Assembly (NCBI RefSeq): GCF_049243985.1 | Contig: NC_135374.1 | Span: 58,711,934-58,775,933, forward strand | Direction: 5' to 3' | DNA from: Paroedura picta | Taxonomy: Eukaryota; Chordata; Lepidosauria; Squamata; Gekkonidae | Length of the DNA: 64,000 nt | Shown here: in pieces, positions 31,366-43,316 of the stretch | How positions within the stretch are numbered: position 1 is the stretch's first letter | How the letters are laid out: every line of letters starts with the position of its first letter | Notes under the pieces: model-generated | Seen by the model: only the letters and a program-made list of their open reading frames with translations | What the model was told of the DNA's origin: nothing | Database searches by the model: none | Program-made: the position numbers and the translations under genes

Positions 31366-31448
31366 TCTGTGTTGTGCTGACTTAACTGACTTAATAGACA
31401 GATTTGAACAAATGTTATTTTCTGATTATATGTAGGACTGCCAAGTGA

Positions 31449-31509
31449 CAGTGCAATCCTAAACAGCCTAATGGACTGAGAAGGGTGTAACTCTGCTTAG
31501 GTTTGCACT
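31449..31509. repeat. Short palindromic repeat, copy 2
   Basis: CAGTGCAATCCTAAACAGCC ... AAGGGTGTAACTCTGCTTAG then GTTTGCACT; a partial fold-back. Relatives are at 26,788 and 62,587. Confidence 0.6.
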
Positions 31510-32255
31510 ATAAAACTCTGATGATAAAACTAATGCTATTTCTTGTGGGTAAAGTCTCTGCTGTTCCTTAAGTTTAAAGTGAGTCCAGGGAAATCTTTAA
31601 GACTAACAAAGTTTATTTCATCAGATTTACTGATCACATTTGTGTGGTCTTTGACAGTGGGTGACATCTCTGCTTTCTTTCCTCCCTATCTGCATATTCT
31701 GTTTTTGTTTTAAAATGACCCATTTCACATTTACCCTGCTTGAGGATAAAAAGAAAAAGAAATCTCCCTCACCTATTGATTCATTCTTGCTTAACCCTGT
31801 AGAAGACAGGATTTCCATATCCTCTGTCATGGGAACACATTCCCTCTTCTGCCTAAATTTTGGAAGGATCCCTTTGGTGAATGGTAGACATTCTAATGAT
31901 TTCATTGCTATATAACAGAAAGCAAAAAGGTTACTGGCACAAATTAAAACTATGGGAACAAATATAACATGGGCTATTTAAAAGCTTAGAAGTGCTGTAT
32001 TAACAGCTGAAAGACTATGAACAGTTCATTCTTCACAGAAACAAAGAGCCTTAAGTAACAGGCCGCTCCAAAAAATTTGATTGGTTAGCATCAGCTGAGC
32101 AAAGAAACACTTGAGAGCTGCATGTTGAGGAAAGTGTCCATCAGATATATGCCTTGACCGAGTTGAGTGATTTCAGTCTAATACAGACAGAAAATAGGGA
32201 GAAGTAGGCAAGGAAGTTTGGGAAGTTAGGGGGACACTACAGGGTTAGCTGATGT
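31510..32255. other. No recognisable gene
   Basis: Plain AT-rich sequence. Confidence 0.45.
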
Positions 32256-32257
32256 CC

Positions 32258-32890
32258 TGGCCTCCTGATCTAATTGCCTTGGGCCTCAACTAAATACCTG
32301 GCAGAAGAGCTCCATTTTACAGGTCCTGCAGAACTGGGAAAGTTTTGTCAGGGCCCTCAGCTCTCCCAGGAGCTTGTTCCAACATGGACCAAAAAGACCC
32401 TGAACCCGGTTGAATCCAGGCAAATTTCTCTTGGGTCCAGGATCTCAAACAGATTTGCACCCACAGAGCGAAGTGCCCTGCAGGAGGCATAAGGAGGTAG
32501 ATGGTCCTGCAGATATGTGGGGCCCAGACCATGGATGGCCTTAAAGGTTAGCATCAGGACATTGAACCTGATCTGGGCTGTAACTGGAAGCCAATGCAGC
32601 TGCCTCAGCACAGATTGGATATGGGCCCTCCAAGGTGTTTCTGTGAAGATCCTAGCAGCCACATTGCCTCCTTCAGCACCTCCGGGAACTTGCCAGTAGA
32701 CAGGGTGAGGATGACAATATCCTTCAGAGGGCCTCCTATCCATTGGTTGCTTGTCTTGAGCAAGCAAGACGGACAGGGATCATGAGAACAAGGGGTTGCC
32801 CTCACTGACCTCAGGAACTTGTCCACTTTGGTTACTGAGAGCCACCTGAAGATATCAAACATATCTTCCCGAGACAGCCAAGGTACCTCC
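32258..32890 (-). mobile_element. L2-type LINE fragment with internal deletion
   Basis: The minus strand gives an early RT block (FRWLSVTKVDKFL, then DIVILTLSTGKFPEVLKEA). It jumps near 32,655 to the C-terminal L2 block (TPWRAHIQSVLRQLHWLPVT, then LTFKAIHGLGPTYLQDHLPP). The catalytic middle of the RT is missing. Compare 61,215-62,000, which retains more of the region between. Confidence 0.8.
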
Positions 32891-32902
32891 AGTTCCCTTT
32901 CT

Positions 32903-33125
32903 GTCTCTAAGAAGAAGAGTTGGTTCTTATATGCTGCTTTTCTCTACCAGAAGGAGTTTCAAAGCAGCTTACAATCCACTTCCCTTTCCTCTCCCCACAA
33001 CAGACACCATGTGAGGGAGGTGAGGCTGAGAGAGCCCTGATATTACTGCTTGGTCAGAACAGCTTTATCAGGGCTGTGGTGAGCCCAAGGTCACCCAGCT
33101 GAAAGTTCATCCACAAGCAGTTCCA
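32903..33125 (-). mobile_element. CORE/MIR-like SINE, head truncated
   Basis: The plus strand starts AAGAAGAAGAGTTGGTTCTT and ATGCTGCTTTTCTCTACCAG (the LINE-like tail, reversed). It continues through CACAACAGACACCATGTGAG to GGTGAGCCCAAGGTCACCCA. The tRNA-like head is lost. Confidence 0.82.
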
Positions 33126-33129
33126 TCAA

Positions 33130-35285
33130 CCTCCTGCCTAAACAACATGCCTCTAAACAACCATTCTGTTGCATGCACACCCTAAAGTTAGACAAAAATG
33201 GAGACAGTGCTTGATGCCTGGAGGCTGAACTAAATCTTCCCCCCCCTCCAGATTTGGTCCCAATAGTTAGGAGCTACTTCAGTTCCCAAATGTGCAGGTG
33301 GTAGACATGTATGTCCATTTATATACTATTCGGTTTTCCCTCCCTAGTCATATAGTCTCTTATTTCACCTTTAGAGCTGAATTAGAGTTTTTACCATTTA
33401 CAAACAGAAATTTGCCTTACAAAAGCACCCCCCCCCAACAAGGCTTTTTATAGATTTGTCCAGTAATGTGAGTGTGAAAGTCCAGTGGATGACTGGAAGC
33501 GCGTGGACCGGTGAATTTATACGCTGATTTGCACAGGCTCTGCTTAGGCAGTTTTCTCTTTAGAAAATAGAGGCTGAACATGTGTGTCAGGAGTCAGCCT
33601 GTGGAGGCTGGTGATGAGGCAGAGAAGGAGGAAGAGAAGCCTCAGCTAAGCACCAGGTGGGAGGTATTGAGCAGAAGGGAGCCTCCGAGCAATGAAGGCA
33701 AAGGCAGTGGAAAGACCTCAGTTGCAGGAGGAGGAGTGCCTGGTTGGCTGCTTGTTATCACCAAAGGCTGGAGGATGCATCTGATTCCTTGCAGGATGAG
33801 GGAGGGCTGAAAAACCAGCTGCATGCCCTATGAAAGTCCTCACAGGAGCTTTCCTTACCCCCTGGCCAAGCCTATTTGGGGCTGGGACATGGAGTGCTCA
33901 ATCTGAGTGCAACAAGTAGAATTGTTGCCTTGTCCACAGCCATGCACCTTCACTCCTGCCTAGCTTGACTGCCTGTCTACGCCTGACTCTGGATTGATTG
34001 TAACCTTGACTCCTTGCCACCTGCCTCAACCTCTTGGACCATCTACAACTATTCTGCAGTGTCCCCTGCCTTTTAACTTCTGGACTGTGTACCAACTCAT
34101 CTCTGGCTACTGCTTAGACTGCTTGTTGTTGTTTATACTCTCAGCAAGCTGGTTATGATAATGTAAGACTCTCACTGTGCTGCTGGCTTCCTGCCAAGTC
34201 TGATAACTACAGCTGGGAATGCTGCCAGCTCCAAGGTCGGCACAGCTGAGTCCAGCCAGCAACTCCCACCCCCACCCCCATTGGGACAGGCCATCACAGT
34301 CTGTCATGTGGAGGTTATGCGCATCACAGTGTGGAGAAATAGAACCCTGTGTGGATGGATGGAGGCCGAAAGTGCTGAAGGGCTGAGGCCAGAAAGTGCA
34401 ACCCCCCTACATCTGTATGCCCTTTCCTCTCATTTGCCTGAGACATGATATTCCTTTTTCTCCAGTGAAAGAGGACCAGAGTCACTCTAACCAAAATTAC
34501 TCCCTTTTAAATCTATTGACCTGAATGCTGTTTAGCATTGCATTGCCAATATATTATTACACTTTTAGAAAGAACTGTAGTGCATTCATATGGCAAGAGT
34601 CAACCATAAGATGCCAGAATTATTGTGATGTGGTGTCATTCACTATTGCCTTTGTTCTTGAAGATCTGGTTTCATATTCCTGCTCAAGTATGGATTTCCT
34701 GGAAGATATTAATTATTTCCATTGTGTATAGTACTACTGAATAATAATATAAACACCTCAAAAGACTGGTTGAAGGAGGCATGAATGGCATCTGCTTCTA
34801 GTGATGGCCACAGGCTTAGATAGCTTTAAATGGGGATCAGACAATTCCATGAAGGAAAAACCAGCCCTGGTGACTAAAGAGAACATCTGCATTCAGAGGC
34901 AGTAAATCACTGAACAACAGTCCCAGGAGGCAACATCAAGGGAGGGCCTCAGCCTTCATGCCCTGTTGTTGTCCCTCCAAAGTAGCCAAGCAGGGACTCT
35001 ATCATCTATCTTGAGTCACCAAGTGCTTTCCTACCTATTAAAAAGGGCAGGTTATGGCTCTCACAACACTGCTGTAAGAAACCTCAGTGCTTCTCATATT
35101 GTTATTATTTTAGAAGAGGTATACCATGTTTTTTTCTTTAAAAGTCCATAACAAAGCAGCTTACTGATGTAAACAACAACATACATATTGTCAGAAATAC
35201 CAATAAAATCACAGTGAAAAAATGATTTAACACCCCTTCCCTGCTGCTTCCCAGCTCAAAACTGTGCTTTTGTTATGTTGCTTTT
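33130..35285. other. No recognisable gene; possible repetitive core
   Basis: 33,584-34,310 is a GC-richer block with runs of TGACT/TTGACTCC-type words that recall long-terminal-repeat sequence, but I cannot establish its ends. A very degenerate palindromic repeat is near 34,495-34,552. The rest is plain AT-rich sequence. Confidence 0.35.
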
Positions 35286-35299
35286 TAAACAGTAGTTGT

Positions 35300-36262
35300 C
35301 AGGTGTTATGTGTAACATAGTTTATCTGGATTTCAGTAAAGCTTTTGATAAGGTTCCACATGATATTCTTGTTGACAAGGTGGTAAAATGCGGTATGAAT
35401 CCTAATTATGTTAGGTGGAACAATAACTGGTTGACAGATCGTACCCAGAGGGGATCTGTTAATGGTTCAGCATCTTCTTGGAAAAGAGTCACAAGTGGAG
35501 TTCCCCAGGGATCTGTCCTGGGGCCTGTGTTGTTCAACATATTTATAAATGATTTGGATGAGGGATTAATGGGATACTTATTAAATTTGCAGATGATACT
35601 AAACTGGTAGGGGTAGCAAATACACCAGAAGCCAGAATCAGAATACAGGATGATCTTGATAGGCTCGAAAGAGGGCTAAACTGAATAAAATGAAGTTCAA
35701 TAGGGACAAATGTAAAGTTCTGCATTTAGGTAGGAAAAACCAAATACACCAATATAGATGGGGGAGACTTGTCTTGCCAGTAGCATGTGTGAAAAAGATC
35801 TAGGAGTCTTAGTAGACCATACATTGAACATGAGTCAGCAGTGTGACTTGGTGGCTAAAAAGGCAAATGGGATTTTGGGCTGTATCAAATTGAGTATTGT
35901 GTCCAGATTATGGGAGGTGATAGCATCACTGGGAGGTGATGCTCTGGTTCAGCCTCACTTGGAGTACTGTGTTCAGTTTTGGGCACCCCAGTTGAAGAGG
36001 GATGTATACAAACTGGAGCGTGTCCAGAGGAGGGCAACAAAGATGGTGAGGGGTTTGGAGACCAAGACATATGAAGAAAGGCTGGGGGAGCTTGGTCTGT
36101 TTAGCCTGGAGAAGAGATGACTGAGAGGGGATCTGATAGCCATCTTCAAGTATTTAAAAGGGTGCCATATAGAGGATGGAGCAGAGATGTTCTCTCTTGC
36201 CCCAGAGGGACGGACCAGAACCAATGGGATGAAATTAATTCAAAAGAAATCCCGTCTACAGT
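35300..36262 (+). mobile_element. CR1 LINE fragment with RT core
   Basis: The plus strand encodes [16 protein letters not shown] (motif A, catalytic Asp), [20 protein letters not shown] (motif B) and, after a frameshift near 35,575, [13 protein letters not shown] (motif C). It continues as [44 protein letters not shown] and the C-terminal SLEKR region. A stop at about 36,118 and other indels break it. The 3' end with octamer repeats is not present; the fragment fades out near 36,262. Confidence 0.88.
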
Positions 36263-36343
36263 TAGAGCGGTTCATGCTGCATTTTCCCTAGATAGCAAAG
36301 AGGCTGGGTGCATTATGTGTGGTGGCCATCTAGAATGCCATCA

Positions 36344-36425
36344 AGTTGCAGCAAACCTATAATGACATTATAGGGGATTTAAGGCAGCAGAAACAGAGGT
36401 GGTTTGCCATTGCTGACCTCTTGTA
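36344..36425 (-). mobile_element. Possible 5S-type SINE remnant
   Basis: GAGGTGGTTTGCCATTGCTG matches, in reverse, the 'GGCAATGGCAAAC-ACCTCT' block of the 5S SINE at 56,455-56,650. The promoter half is missing. Confidence 0.4.
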
Positions 36426-36981
36426 GTTTTTAGAGTTGAACAAATAATTTGCAATGTTCTATAGGAGTTTTTTTGGTTTTTTTTTTTTTTAACAAAAGGC
36501 TGATGCTGAACTCTCTCTGGCTTTGCACTCCATTTCATAAGAAAACTTTCACCGAACCTATAATTAAGAACCTCAAATAGTAAGAAAGATGCCAAGCTTC
36601 AGTCACTGGGGCAGTAGCTGTGATCATCAAAGCACATTTTTTCAACTCCTTCTGTTTCTTTATGTGTCATATCATGGATAATTTTAAGCCCTCAGACAAT
36701 ACAGGCATCATTTCAAGTCCAAGAATGATATTTAGAAGAATAGTTGATGCTAAAAAGTTTCTATTGTATATATAACTTAAGTAATATAGTATTATACCCC
36801 CAAATATGCAGTTCTGGTTCTTGGGGAGGAAACTGCCTTTAAGTACTACTTATTTCAGAAATGCTTGCTCTGAAATTAGTTATGCTGTATTTCTCTCATT
36901 CTTCATCTAAAGGTATGAAACAGTTCTTCTTTCCTTTTCAATCTTCTAAACACCCTGAGAAACAATGGTGACCCAAGGCTG

Positions 36982-37250
36982 TAAGAACATAAGCAGAATG
37001 CAGCTGCATCAGACCACTGGTCTATCTAGTCCAGCAACTTGATTAACACAGTGGCCAGCTGGTTGCCCTGAATGGCCAATGAACAGGGTACAGAGGCCAA
37101 GGCTTTGCCTAATGTTGCCTCTTAGCACTGGTATTTAGAGGTCTTCTGTTTCTGCATATAGAGGTTCCCCTTCATCACCATTAGCTGTCAATGAAACCAA
37201 TGAACTGAGTAGGGATTTGAACATGAATCTTCTGGTCATGGTCTACAAGG
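36982..37250 (-). mobile_element. CR1-type 3' end, diverged
   Basis: The plus strand GTAAGAACATAAGCAGAATG, CATCAGACCACTGGTCTATC and CTAGTCCAGCAACTTG then ACACAGTGGCCAGCTGG is the reversed 3' region typical of a reptile CR1 subfamily. No coding part is preserved. Confidence 0.65.
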
Positions 37251-37855
37251 ATACACAAATACAAAACATTACACAATATTTGAGACATCACTAAAGTCTG
37301 GTAACCAAAATGTCACCACAAACAAGCATCTAAAACTGAAAGAGAGGAGACAGTGCCTGATGTGATGATCTTCAAGAGAAGCAGAAGCAACTGGGAGAAT
37401 GAACCACCCTTACCCCAATCGCTACTTCTGCCTGCAAATCACCTCTTCCCAGCACTGCTGAAGAAGTAGCCATCCAGTTTGCTTGTGGTTCTAATGTAAC
37501 ATGCAGATTAGTTCTTGCTTGATCCTCCATTTCAGATCATCTGTGTCTGGAAAAACACAAACATTCCACATGGTAATAAGTCAGACAGGTTAATGGTTGC
37601 ATAGAGAATTCATGGCTAATTTAATACTAAGTACTTCTTGGAATATTCCTGCTGCCTGAGAACATAGCTAACAGAACACATTATGCTAGAAGCACTGATC
37701 TTTAAGCTCTTTGGCACAGGAGCATGTGGACAGCATAACATTACCTAATGGGACCTTAGGAAATAAATTCCACTGGACTGTATTCTGTAGCGAGTTGATT
37801 GTTGCAGACTCTAAATCCTTCTCAGCAAGTAGGTGTATATATAAATATAAATATA
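37251..37855. other. No recognisable gene
   Basis: Plain sequence. A weak splice-like acceptor on the minus strand at about 37,545 has no matching donor. Confidence 0.4.
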
Positions 37856-39596
37856 CTAGGGGCAAAGCCCGTTGTATCCAAGAATACAACAGGCGCTAGA
37901 GCTTGGCAATGGGAAGAGGAAGGGGAGGAGTTGTCCAGTCTGTAAGGGCATGGGGTTGAATGTGTGTATTGTGTGGGAGGTTGTGGTGGCATAGTGGCAA
38001 ATGAGGGCATGGGTGTGGAGATATGGGTGTCAAGAACCTGTGGTTTGGAATGTTCGTTGAGTGTGGGAGAAGACTGACCTTTGGGAATTGTGGCATAGTA
38101 GTTAAAGATTAGCTTTCCAGAGTCATGTCTTCAGATATGTGAAGGGAATATCAGACTGGAGACTCTTCTTAGGGGAAGATTACATGGCAACCAATTCCCC
38201 CCAGTTCTGCGTCATTTCCCTTATTGTGTGAATTAGGCCACAGACACCAAAATGCCCCTCTGCCCTAATACACATGGGGTAGTACAGTACACAGGTGTCC
38301 ACCCCATTCCTTCTTTTCCATTTTTTCACTGTTGATAAAATTTTATGTGCCCACATGCTTTTTTCATGGTTGCTCCTTAGAAGAACGGATTTTTGTACCC
38401 TATTGCTTACTACCCAAAGGAGTCTCAAAGGGGTTCACAAACACCTTTTCCATTCGTCTCTCCACAATCGTCAACCTGTGAGGTATGTGGGGTTGTGAGA
38501 GGTCTGAGAGAACTGGGAATGGGCCACAGTGACCCAACAGGCCTCAGGTGTCTCAAAGCATTTTCCAATCATCTTCCCTTCCTCTCCCTCTCACTATTTA
38601 CAGTTTTAGGCTTTAGGTATTTATTTAGATCTTCCTGCGCTTTCCAGAATCACAGGACTGATTCTGGTCTGCCTGTCTGCGCCCCAGAATACAAACAGTT
38701 GCTGGTAAGGGCTGGCCATAGCCCATAGCCCAGGAGGGACACACCTGCACCACTTCCTCCCAACTGCAGGCAAAAATGGCTCCTTTGAAGGCTGGACTCT
38801 GAGGCATTGTACGATTTTGAAGTCCCACCTTCAAACCTGCAGGAATATTTCCAACCCTGGGGTAGCTAACCTCCAGGTGGAGCCTGGAGAGCTCCTGGAA
38901 TTACAGCTCACCTGCAGAGTATAAAGATCAGCTCCCCAGGCAGAAAGGGCTACTTCGGACAGAGTTGTGGTAGAGAAGAAACATTTAAGGCCTCCCACAC
39001 AGGTTGTTGTTGTTGAATTGAAAGACAGGGCTGTTGTGCAGATGAAATAGGAGACCAAAAAAAAAAAAAAAAACAGTTTCCTCTGCAGAATAACGCTGTG
39101 CAGTAGGCCTCCAATCTGCAGAGAGTTGCAAAGAAGAAAGACACATGGCTTGGCTGTGTCTAACCCGCGGCGAGAGCAATATTTTAAGTGAGAAGGGGCT
39201 TTTCTGTGGCCTCCCTGTCAGACAACTGTTTGGCAGAAGGGGATAGTCCCCCCCCCCTCAAAAGGAAGGCCCTGAGGCTCCCCTGCGTTGCTCTTGGAAA
39301 TGCCTCCCTCCCCTCAGTCAGGGCCTGTCAGAGGCTTCTTCGCAGCAGGCCTGAAGGGAGGGGGAGGGAGAGCACTCACCAGCCTCCTGCCAGCTCTGTC
39401 AGGGTTCTGAGGCAATTTGCAGTTGGACATGACAGTTAGGACAGCCTTGGGACGAAAAGGGCTAGCCCAGCCTGTCCAACCCTCACCCCCCTTGGCAGCC
39501 CTACTGACCTCCTCTCCCTTTGGTGGTCAGGAGCAGGCTGGCAGCCATTTCTCCAGATTGCCCCTGGCTGGATGGAATTTTGGTCTGTCCTGGTGA
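37856..39596 (-). mobile_element. Helitron-like element, copy B
   Basis: Begins (plus strand) CTAGGGGCAAAGCCCGTTGT and ATCCAAGAATACAACAGGCG, with the same stem-loop plus CTAG/T terminus as copy A. It stays collinear with A to about 39,596, but lacks some segments, notably about 130 bp in the SINE-like part. It carries an A17 run at about 39,057-39,073 that A does not have. Its 5' end (TC terminus) is lost. It has the same orientation as A and lies about 17.9 kb away. Confidence 0.7.
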
Positions 39597-39954
39597 TGGA
39601 GAAACACCACCAGCAGCAAAAGTCCCTGAGTGAGAAAGAGGATAGAAATTGCCACAGTAGCTTTAAAAGGAAGGATAATAGCAGCACTGGACAAAGGATG
39701 GAGAGCTACTTTGAATTGCTTGGAGAGTGAGTGATCACTCTTGGGTGACTTTCTGGCCACCCATGCTTTTGTTTCAAAGTTGTCAACACTGGCTTGAGCC
39801 ACTACAGTTAATGTGGCACCAAGTTCCTTCAAGTGAAACAGAGATGTCTGGTTCTGCTACTTATCAGAGAAACCTTTTCTGACTTATTGCAAGATCAGGC
39901 CAGCATGAAGCTGCATCAGCTTTCAGCTGCAGTCTGTGGGCACACTCTCATAAC
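39597..39954. other. No recognisable gene
   Basis: Plain sequence between Helitron B and the hAT element. Confidence 0.45.
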
Positions 39955-40169
39955 CACTGCCGGATTTAGATGAAGAAAAGCCCTAGGCTATAACACTTGT
40001 GAGGCCCCTCCCGAATCCCCTGTCCACCCTCACAACTAAAGGAATATAGAGGAGTTAAGAGTGTTTTCAACCAAACTGAGTAAAGATGAGGATGATGACG
40101 TGTGTGTGTAAAATTCTGCAATTCACATTCTCCTCTAAAATACATTGCCTTGCAGGGGGATATTGACTG

Positions 40170-40850
40170 CCTAATGAGGACACTGACAACCATAATTTGG
40201 TGTAAAATATTTGGCCACAGCCTTTATTCAACATTGAGCGTGGCAAGCATGGGAAGAGAAACTTGCCCTCTTGTGGTCCGCTGACCACAAGGCAGCCCAT
40301 CACAGCCTGCCCCTCAACAGGTTGCATTGGCTATCCAGCCCAGAATCCTGGACATAATGGCAGGCTGAAAAAGGGGGGAGGCAACATGGAGTGACCCCTC
40401 CGGGTATCAGCCTCTGTTGGGTTCTCCTGCCTCCCGGGAATGCAAGACTTCAACCAGGCTCTGCATCCACACAGTCCCTTAAGGGGGGGCCCAGATCTAG
40501 GGGAGGCCAGCTTAGCCTCCCAAAATTGATCCTTCGCAAACTACACTTCCGCCGGCTGTTACAATTAAACAACAATACAATCCAACCTAACAATTAGACC
40601 AACAATTCATAAGCAGGGAGGGAGGGTGGATTTCGGGTCTTCAGGAGCCCTGATGGAGGAAAAGAGGCCGACCAATGTCAGGCCATCCGTTTAACTGACG
40701 CCCAGTTCAGCCACGCCCCCTGTTGCCATGCCAACGCACACCCTGCCCAGAGAATGCCAGGGCTGGGAGTTCTCTGCCACCAGCCAGGTCCCTGTCGGCG
40801 TTCCTCCCCCCCAGTGGCAATGGCCCCCTTTAGATAGTCTTGGGGGTTAA
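40170..40850. other. GC-rich segment within the hAT
   Basis: This stretch is much richer in GC than the hAT around it, with CCCGGGAATGC and CGCCCCCTGTTGCC-type words. Read on the minus strand it carries a polyadenylation-like GAATAAAGG near 40,222. It may be a fossil terminal repeat or another inserted element. The class is unresolved. Confidence 0.25.
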
Positions 40851-41067
40851 ACACCATAGTGATTAAAAAAATAAGTATAAATGTTAAAATTAAATTTTTT
40901 TACCAAACTTTGTGAACATTTTGTTCTATACGTTTATTGCTATTTTCTTTCTTTTAAAAAACCCAACAACCTTGAGCTTACAAATTTTATAGTCTGGGAA
41001 ATGTCAGCAAGATGATTGTGACTACCTAACAGAGATAGTGTGACATAGATCCTACTTTATGTTGTCT

Positions 41068-42189
41068 TTAAACAGTCAGTTTTGAAATACACATTAAGAA
41101 ATAAAATACAGTAATCAAATACAGTAAAACTAAAAAAGTTTTTTTAGCCCTCTTCATAGCAAAATCTTCTAAAAATTCATCAAAATCTGTTTGTCTAAGT
41201 TTGTGACTTTCAATGTACAGAATGCTCAGTACAACCTCCCTTGAGTTGTTGTAGCCCTTAATTTTTAATTCTTTTGCATTGCTCCAGAAACAGTTAGTGA
41301 CCATTAAGCTGAGAAATAGCTGCAAGATAGCTTCCACATTAGGGAAGGCCATCTAAATTTTTATCTTGTATATAATTTGATAAAGGTCTGTATGAGACAC
41401 AGAATGTGCTTCTGTAGGCCTATGGCTCTGTCTCACCAGTGAAAGTGCAAAAGTTCATCAGTAATTTTCAGGTCAAGATCTCCTGGGTATGGAATACTTT
41501 TGCACACAGTAGCTGTTCTTAAACTGGTTTAAAGTGCATCAGTATAGGAATAAAATATTTTGAAGACAATTCATCCAAAGCATCAGGACCAGATGCATTT
41601 CCATAATTTCCTTGCCATTTCTTTTCACTTTGTCTCCTTGTGACAGCTCTGTAGCTGACATTTGGCAAGATAGCTTTCACTTGTTCAAGCTCATCAAAAT
41701 CTTCTCTAATTTTCCTTTAAAAATCCTGAAGTAAACTGTACAAACTTGCACAAGTACTCAATAGCAGTTCTGATTATTGAATGGCTTTGCTGACTTTGTG
41801 AAAATGACCTAGCATACGGGTCCAAAATGCAGCGTAAACACAAATTCCAGTTCTTCCATTTTCTGCAAAAGATTGTTAGCTTGAAGTCTGATTTCACCTT
41901 CCCATTAACATCAGAGTACAAATGACTGAGGGTATCATTGATAGCACTGTAACTTTCCCTAATAGCTTCTGTGGCTCTTCCATGTTCCACCCACCTAGTG
42001 ATTAACAAACATTTTACGCACTGGAGGTTTCATGCCGGCTGCAGGCTGGAGTTTTAGTCGTGGCAGGTTGTCCCACATTTTCCTGCACCCACATGGGTGA
42101 GTATTTGGCCTGATGCACCTCATCCACCCCCAATTTGTACTCCTACATGGGAGCTGGGGCAGTGAAGTTTCCAGTGTGTAAACAGTCAT
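41068..42189 (-). pseudogene. hAT transposase (ZMYM/ZBED-like) fragments
   Basis: Transcribed from 42,189 to 41,068. The first piece reads LPRLKLQPAAGMKPPVRKMF. A second gives TRWVEHGRATEAIRESYSAI, then a WNLCLRCILDP-like block that matches the middle (insertion and RNase-H-like) part of ZMYM1-like hAT transposases. The last piece, FPNVEAILQLFLSLMVTNCF, then KIKGYNNSREVVLSILYIES and LRQTDFDEFLEDFAMKRAKK, is the C-terminal hAT dimerisation domain. Stops and frameshifts separate the pieces. This is family recognition by eye. A relation to a domesticated ZMYM/ZBED gene is possible, but the TIR-like ends favour a transposon. Confidence 0.65.
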
Positions 42190-42501
42190 TGAGGCACTTT
42201 TGACTTAGGATGCAAAAATTATTTTAGAATTGCCCATCTCTTTGTGGAGGATAAAAAGGTATAAATTTCATAGATAATACCAAAAATGTTCACTGCATCA
42301 AGGAAGCATTCAACAGCCCACCAAATTTAAAGAGTGACCAGTGCATGGAATAAAGTGTTGTTAAGAGCACTGTGTTATGGCAGCATGCATCAGAAAGGCC
42401 TATGACAGTGTAAAAAATGTACACCTTGGCTGGAGGTCCCTTCAGTTTTAAGGCCCTAGGTTTCAGCCTGCTTAGCCTATTGGTAAATCTAGGGGTAAGT
42501 G

Positions 42502-43313
42502 TTATAGATAAGAAGAATTTGTTTTAGGCCTCTAAACTCTGTGATTCCATGTTCACATGGAGGTGGCACAACAGGAGTGCATGGAAGCTTGTCCTTGTTG
42601 TCTCCCATTCTCTGGTGCCAGAACAGCATTGCCACATGGAATCACCACCAGCTCTGAGAATATGAAAGTATTTCTAGGAACATTCAGAACATTGCACCTT
42701 GGGTGACTGCTAAAACCAATAAAACAAGACGTTCAACTATAGAAAGAATTTAAATGTTATTAAAATAATTTTCTATTAAAACAAGACACAGTTATCTTGG
42801 GCAGGGAGGCCAAATATCAAGTTTGGATTTTTTTTTCCTACCTAAGAACATTTTTGTTACCTAAGAACACAAACACATTTGAACAATAACCTTAATACAT
42901 TTTTACTGAGTGTTCAAATAAAGTTGAGGTTCAGCTTAATTTTTAATTAAAATACATTAGAATATTTGTCCTATATATACTCTGCCATAGTGTTAGTGCT
43001 GATATGCTAATGTGGTAAATTTTCTGGATTTTCTTTTCTAAACATCTCCCGTGTATTCATGTAGATTAAAAAATTCTGGCAGTTTTCCTCCTCTTTGAAT
43101 ATTTTGAATGCCACTAAATGACAGATTATATGCAACATCTGGTCAAATAAATGAGAAATTTATTAGCTGGCATTTGATGGAATAATTAAAAGAAACAGAA
43201 TGCTAATTTCAGACATACAAAACAATTCCCAGGAAAAGCCAAACTGTTGAGAAGATTTGGAACGTATACCACTCCAGACATACTGGGTTAATAAGTAGGA
43301 AAAATGGGTCTAC
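42502..43313. other. No recognisable gene; AT-rich
   Basis: Plain AT-rich sequence. Confidence 0.45.
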
Positions 43314-43316
43314 TGA

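Larger units (their letters stand above)
39955..42501 (-). mobile_element. Decayed hAT transposon with transposase remnants
   Basis: The left end CACTGCCGGATTTAGATGAA and the right end (reverse complement CACTTACCCCTAGATTTACC) form a weak TIR of the CAGTG..GGATTTAG hAT group. Both ends carry nearby CCCTAGG words. The minus strand holds scattered transposase pieces (see 41,068-42,189). The 40,170-40,850 segment is GC-rich and may be a separate insertion. No clean 8-bp duplication is visible. Confidence 0.6.

Noticed and set aside
33584-34310. Possible solo long terminal repeat (TGTCAGG-like start, CTGTCA-like end)
   Set aside because: The composition recalls squamate LTRs, but I cannot confirm the ends, a target duplication or any internal gene. 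It may be another repeat.
37480-37560. Splice-bounded exon on the minus strand
   Set aside because: An acceptor-like TGTTTGTGTTTTTCCAG is present but no donor and an early stop.
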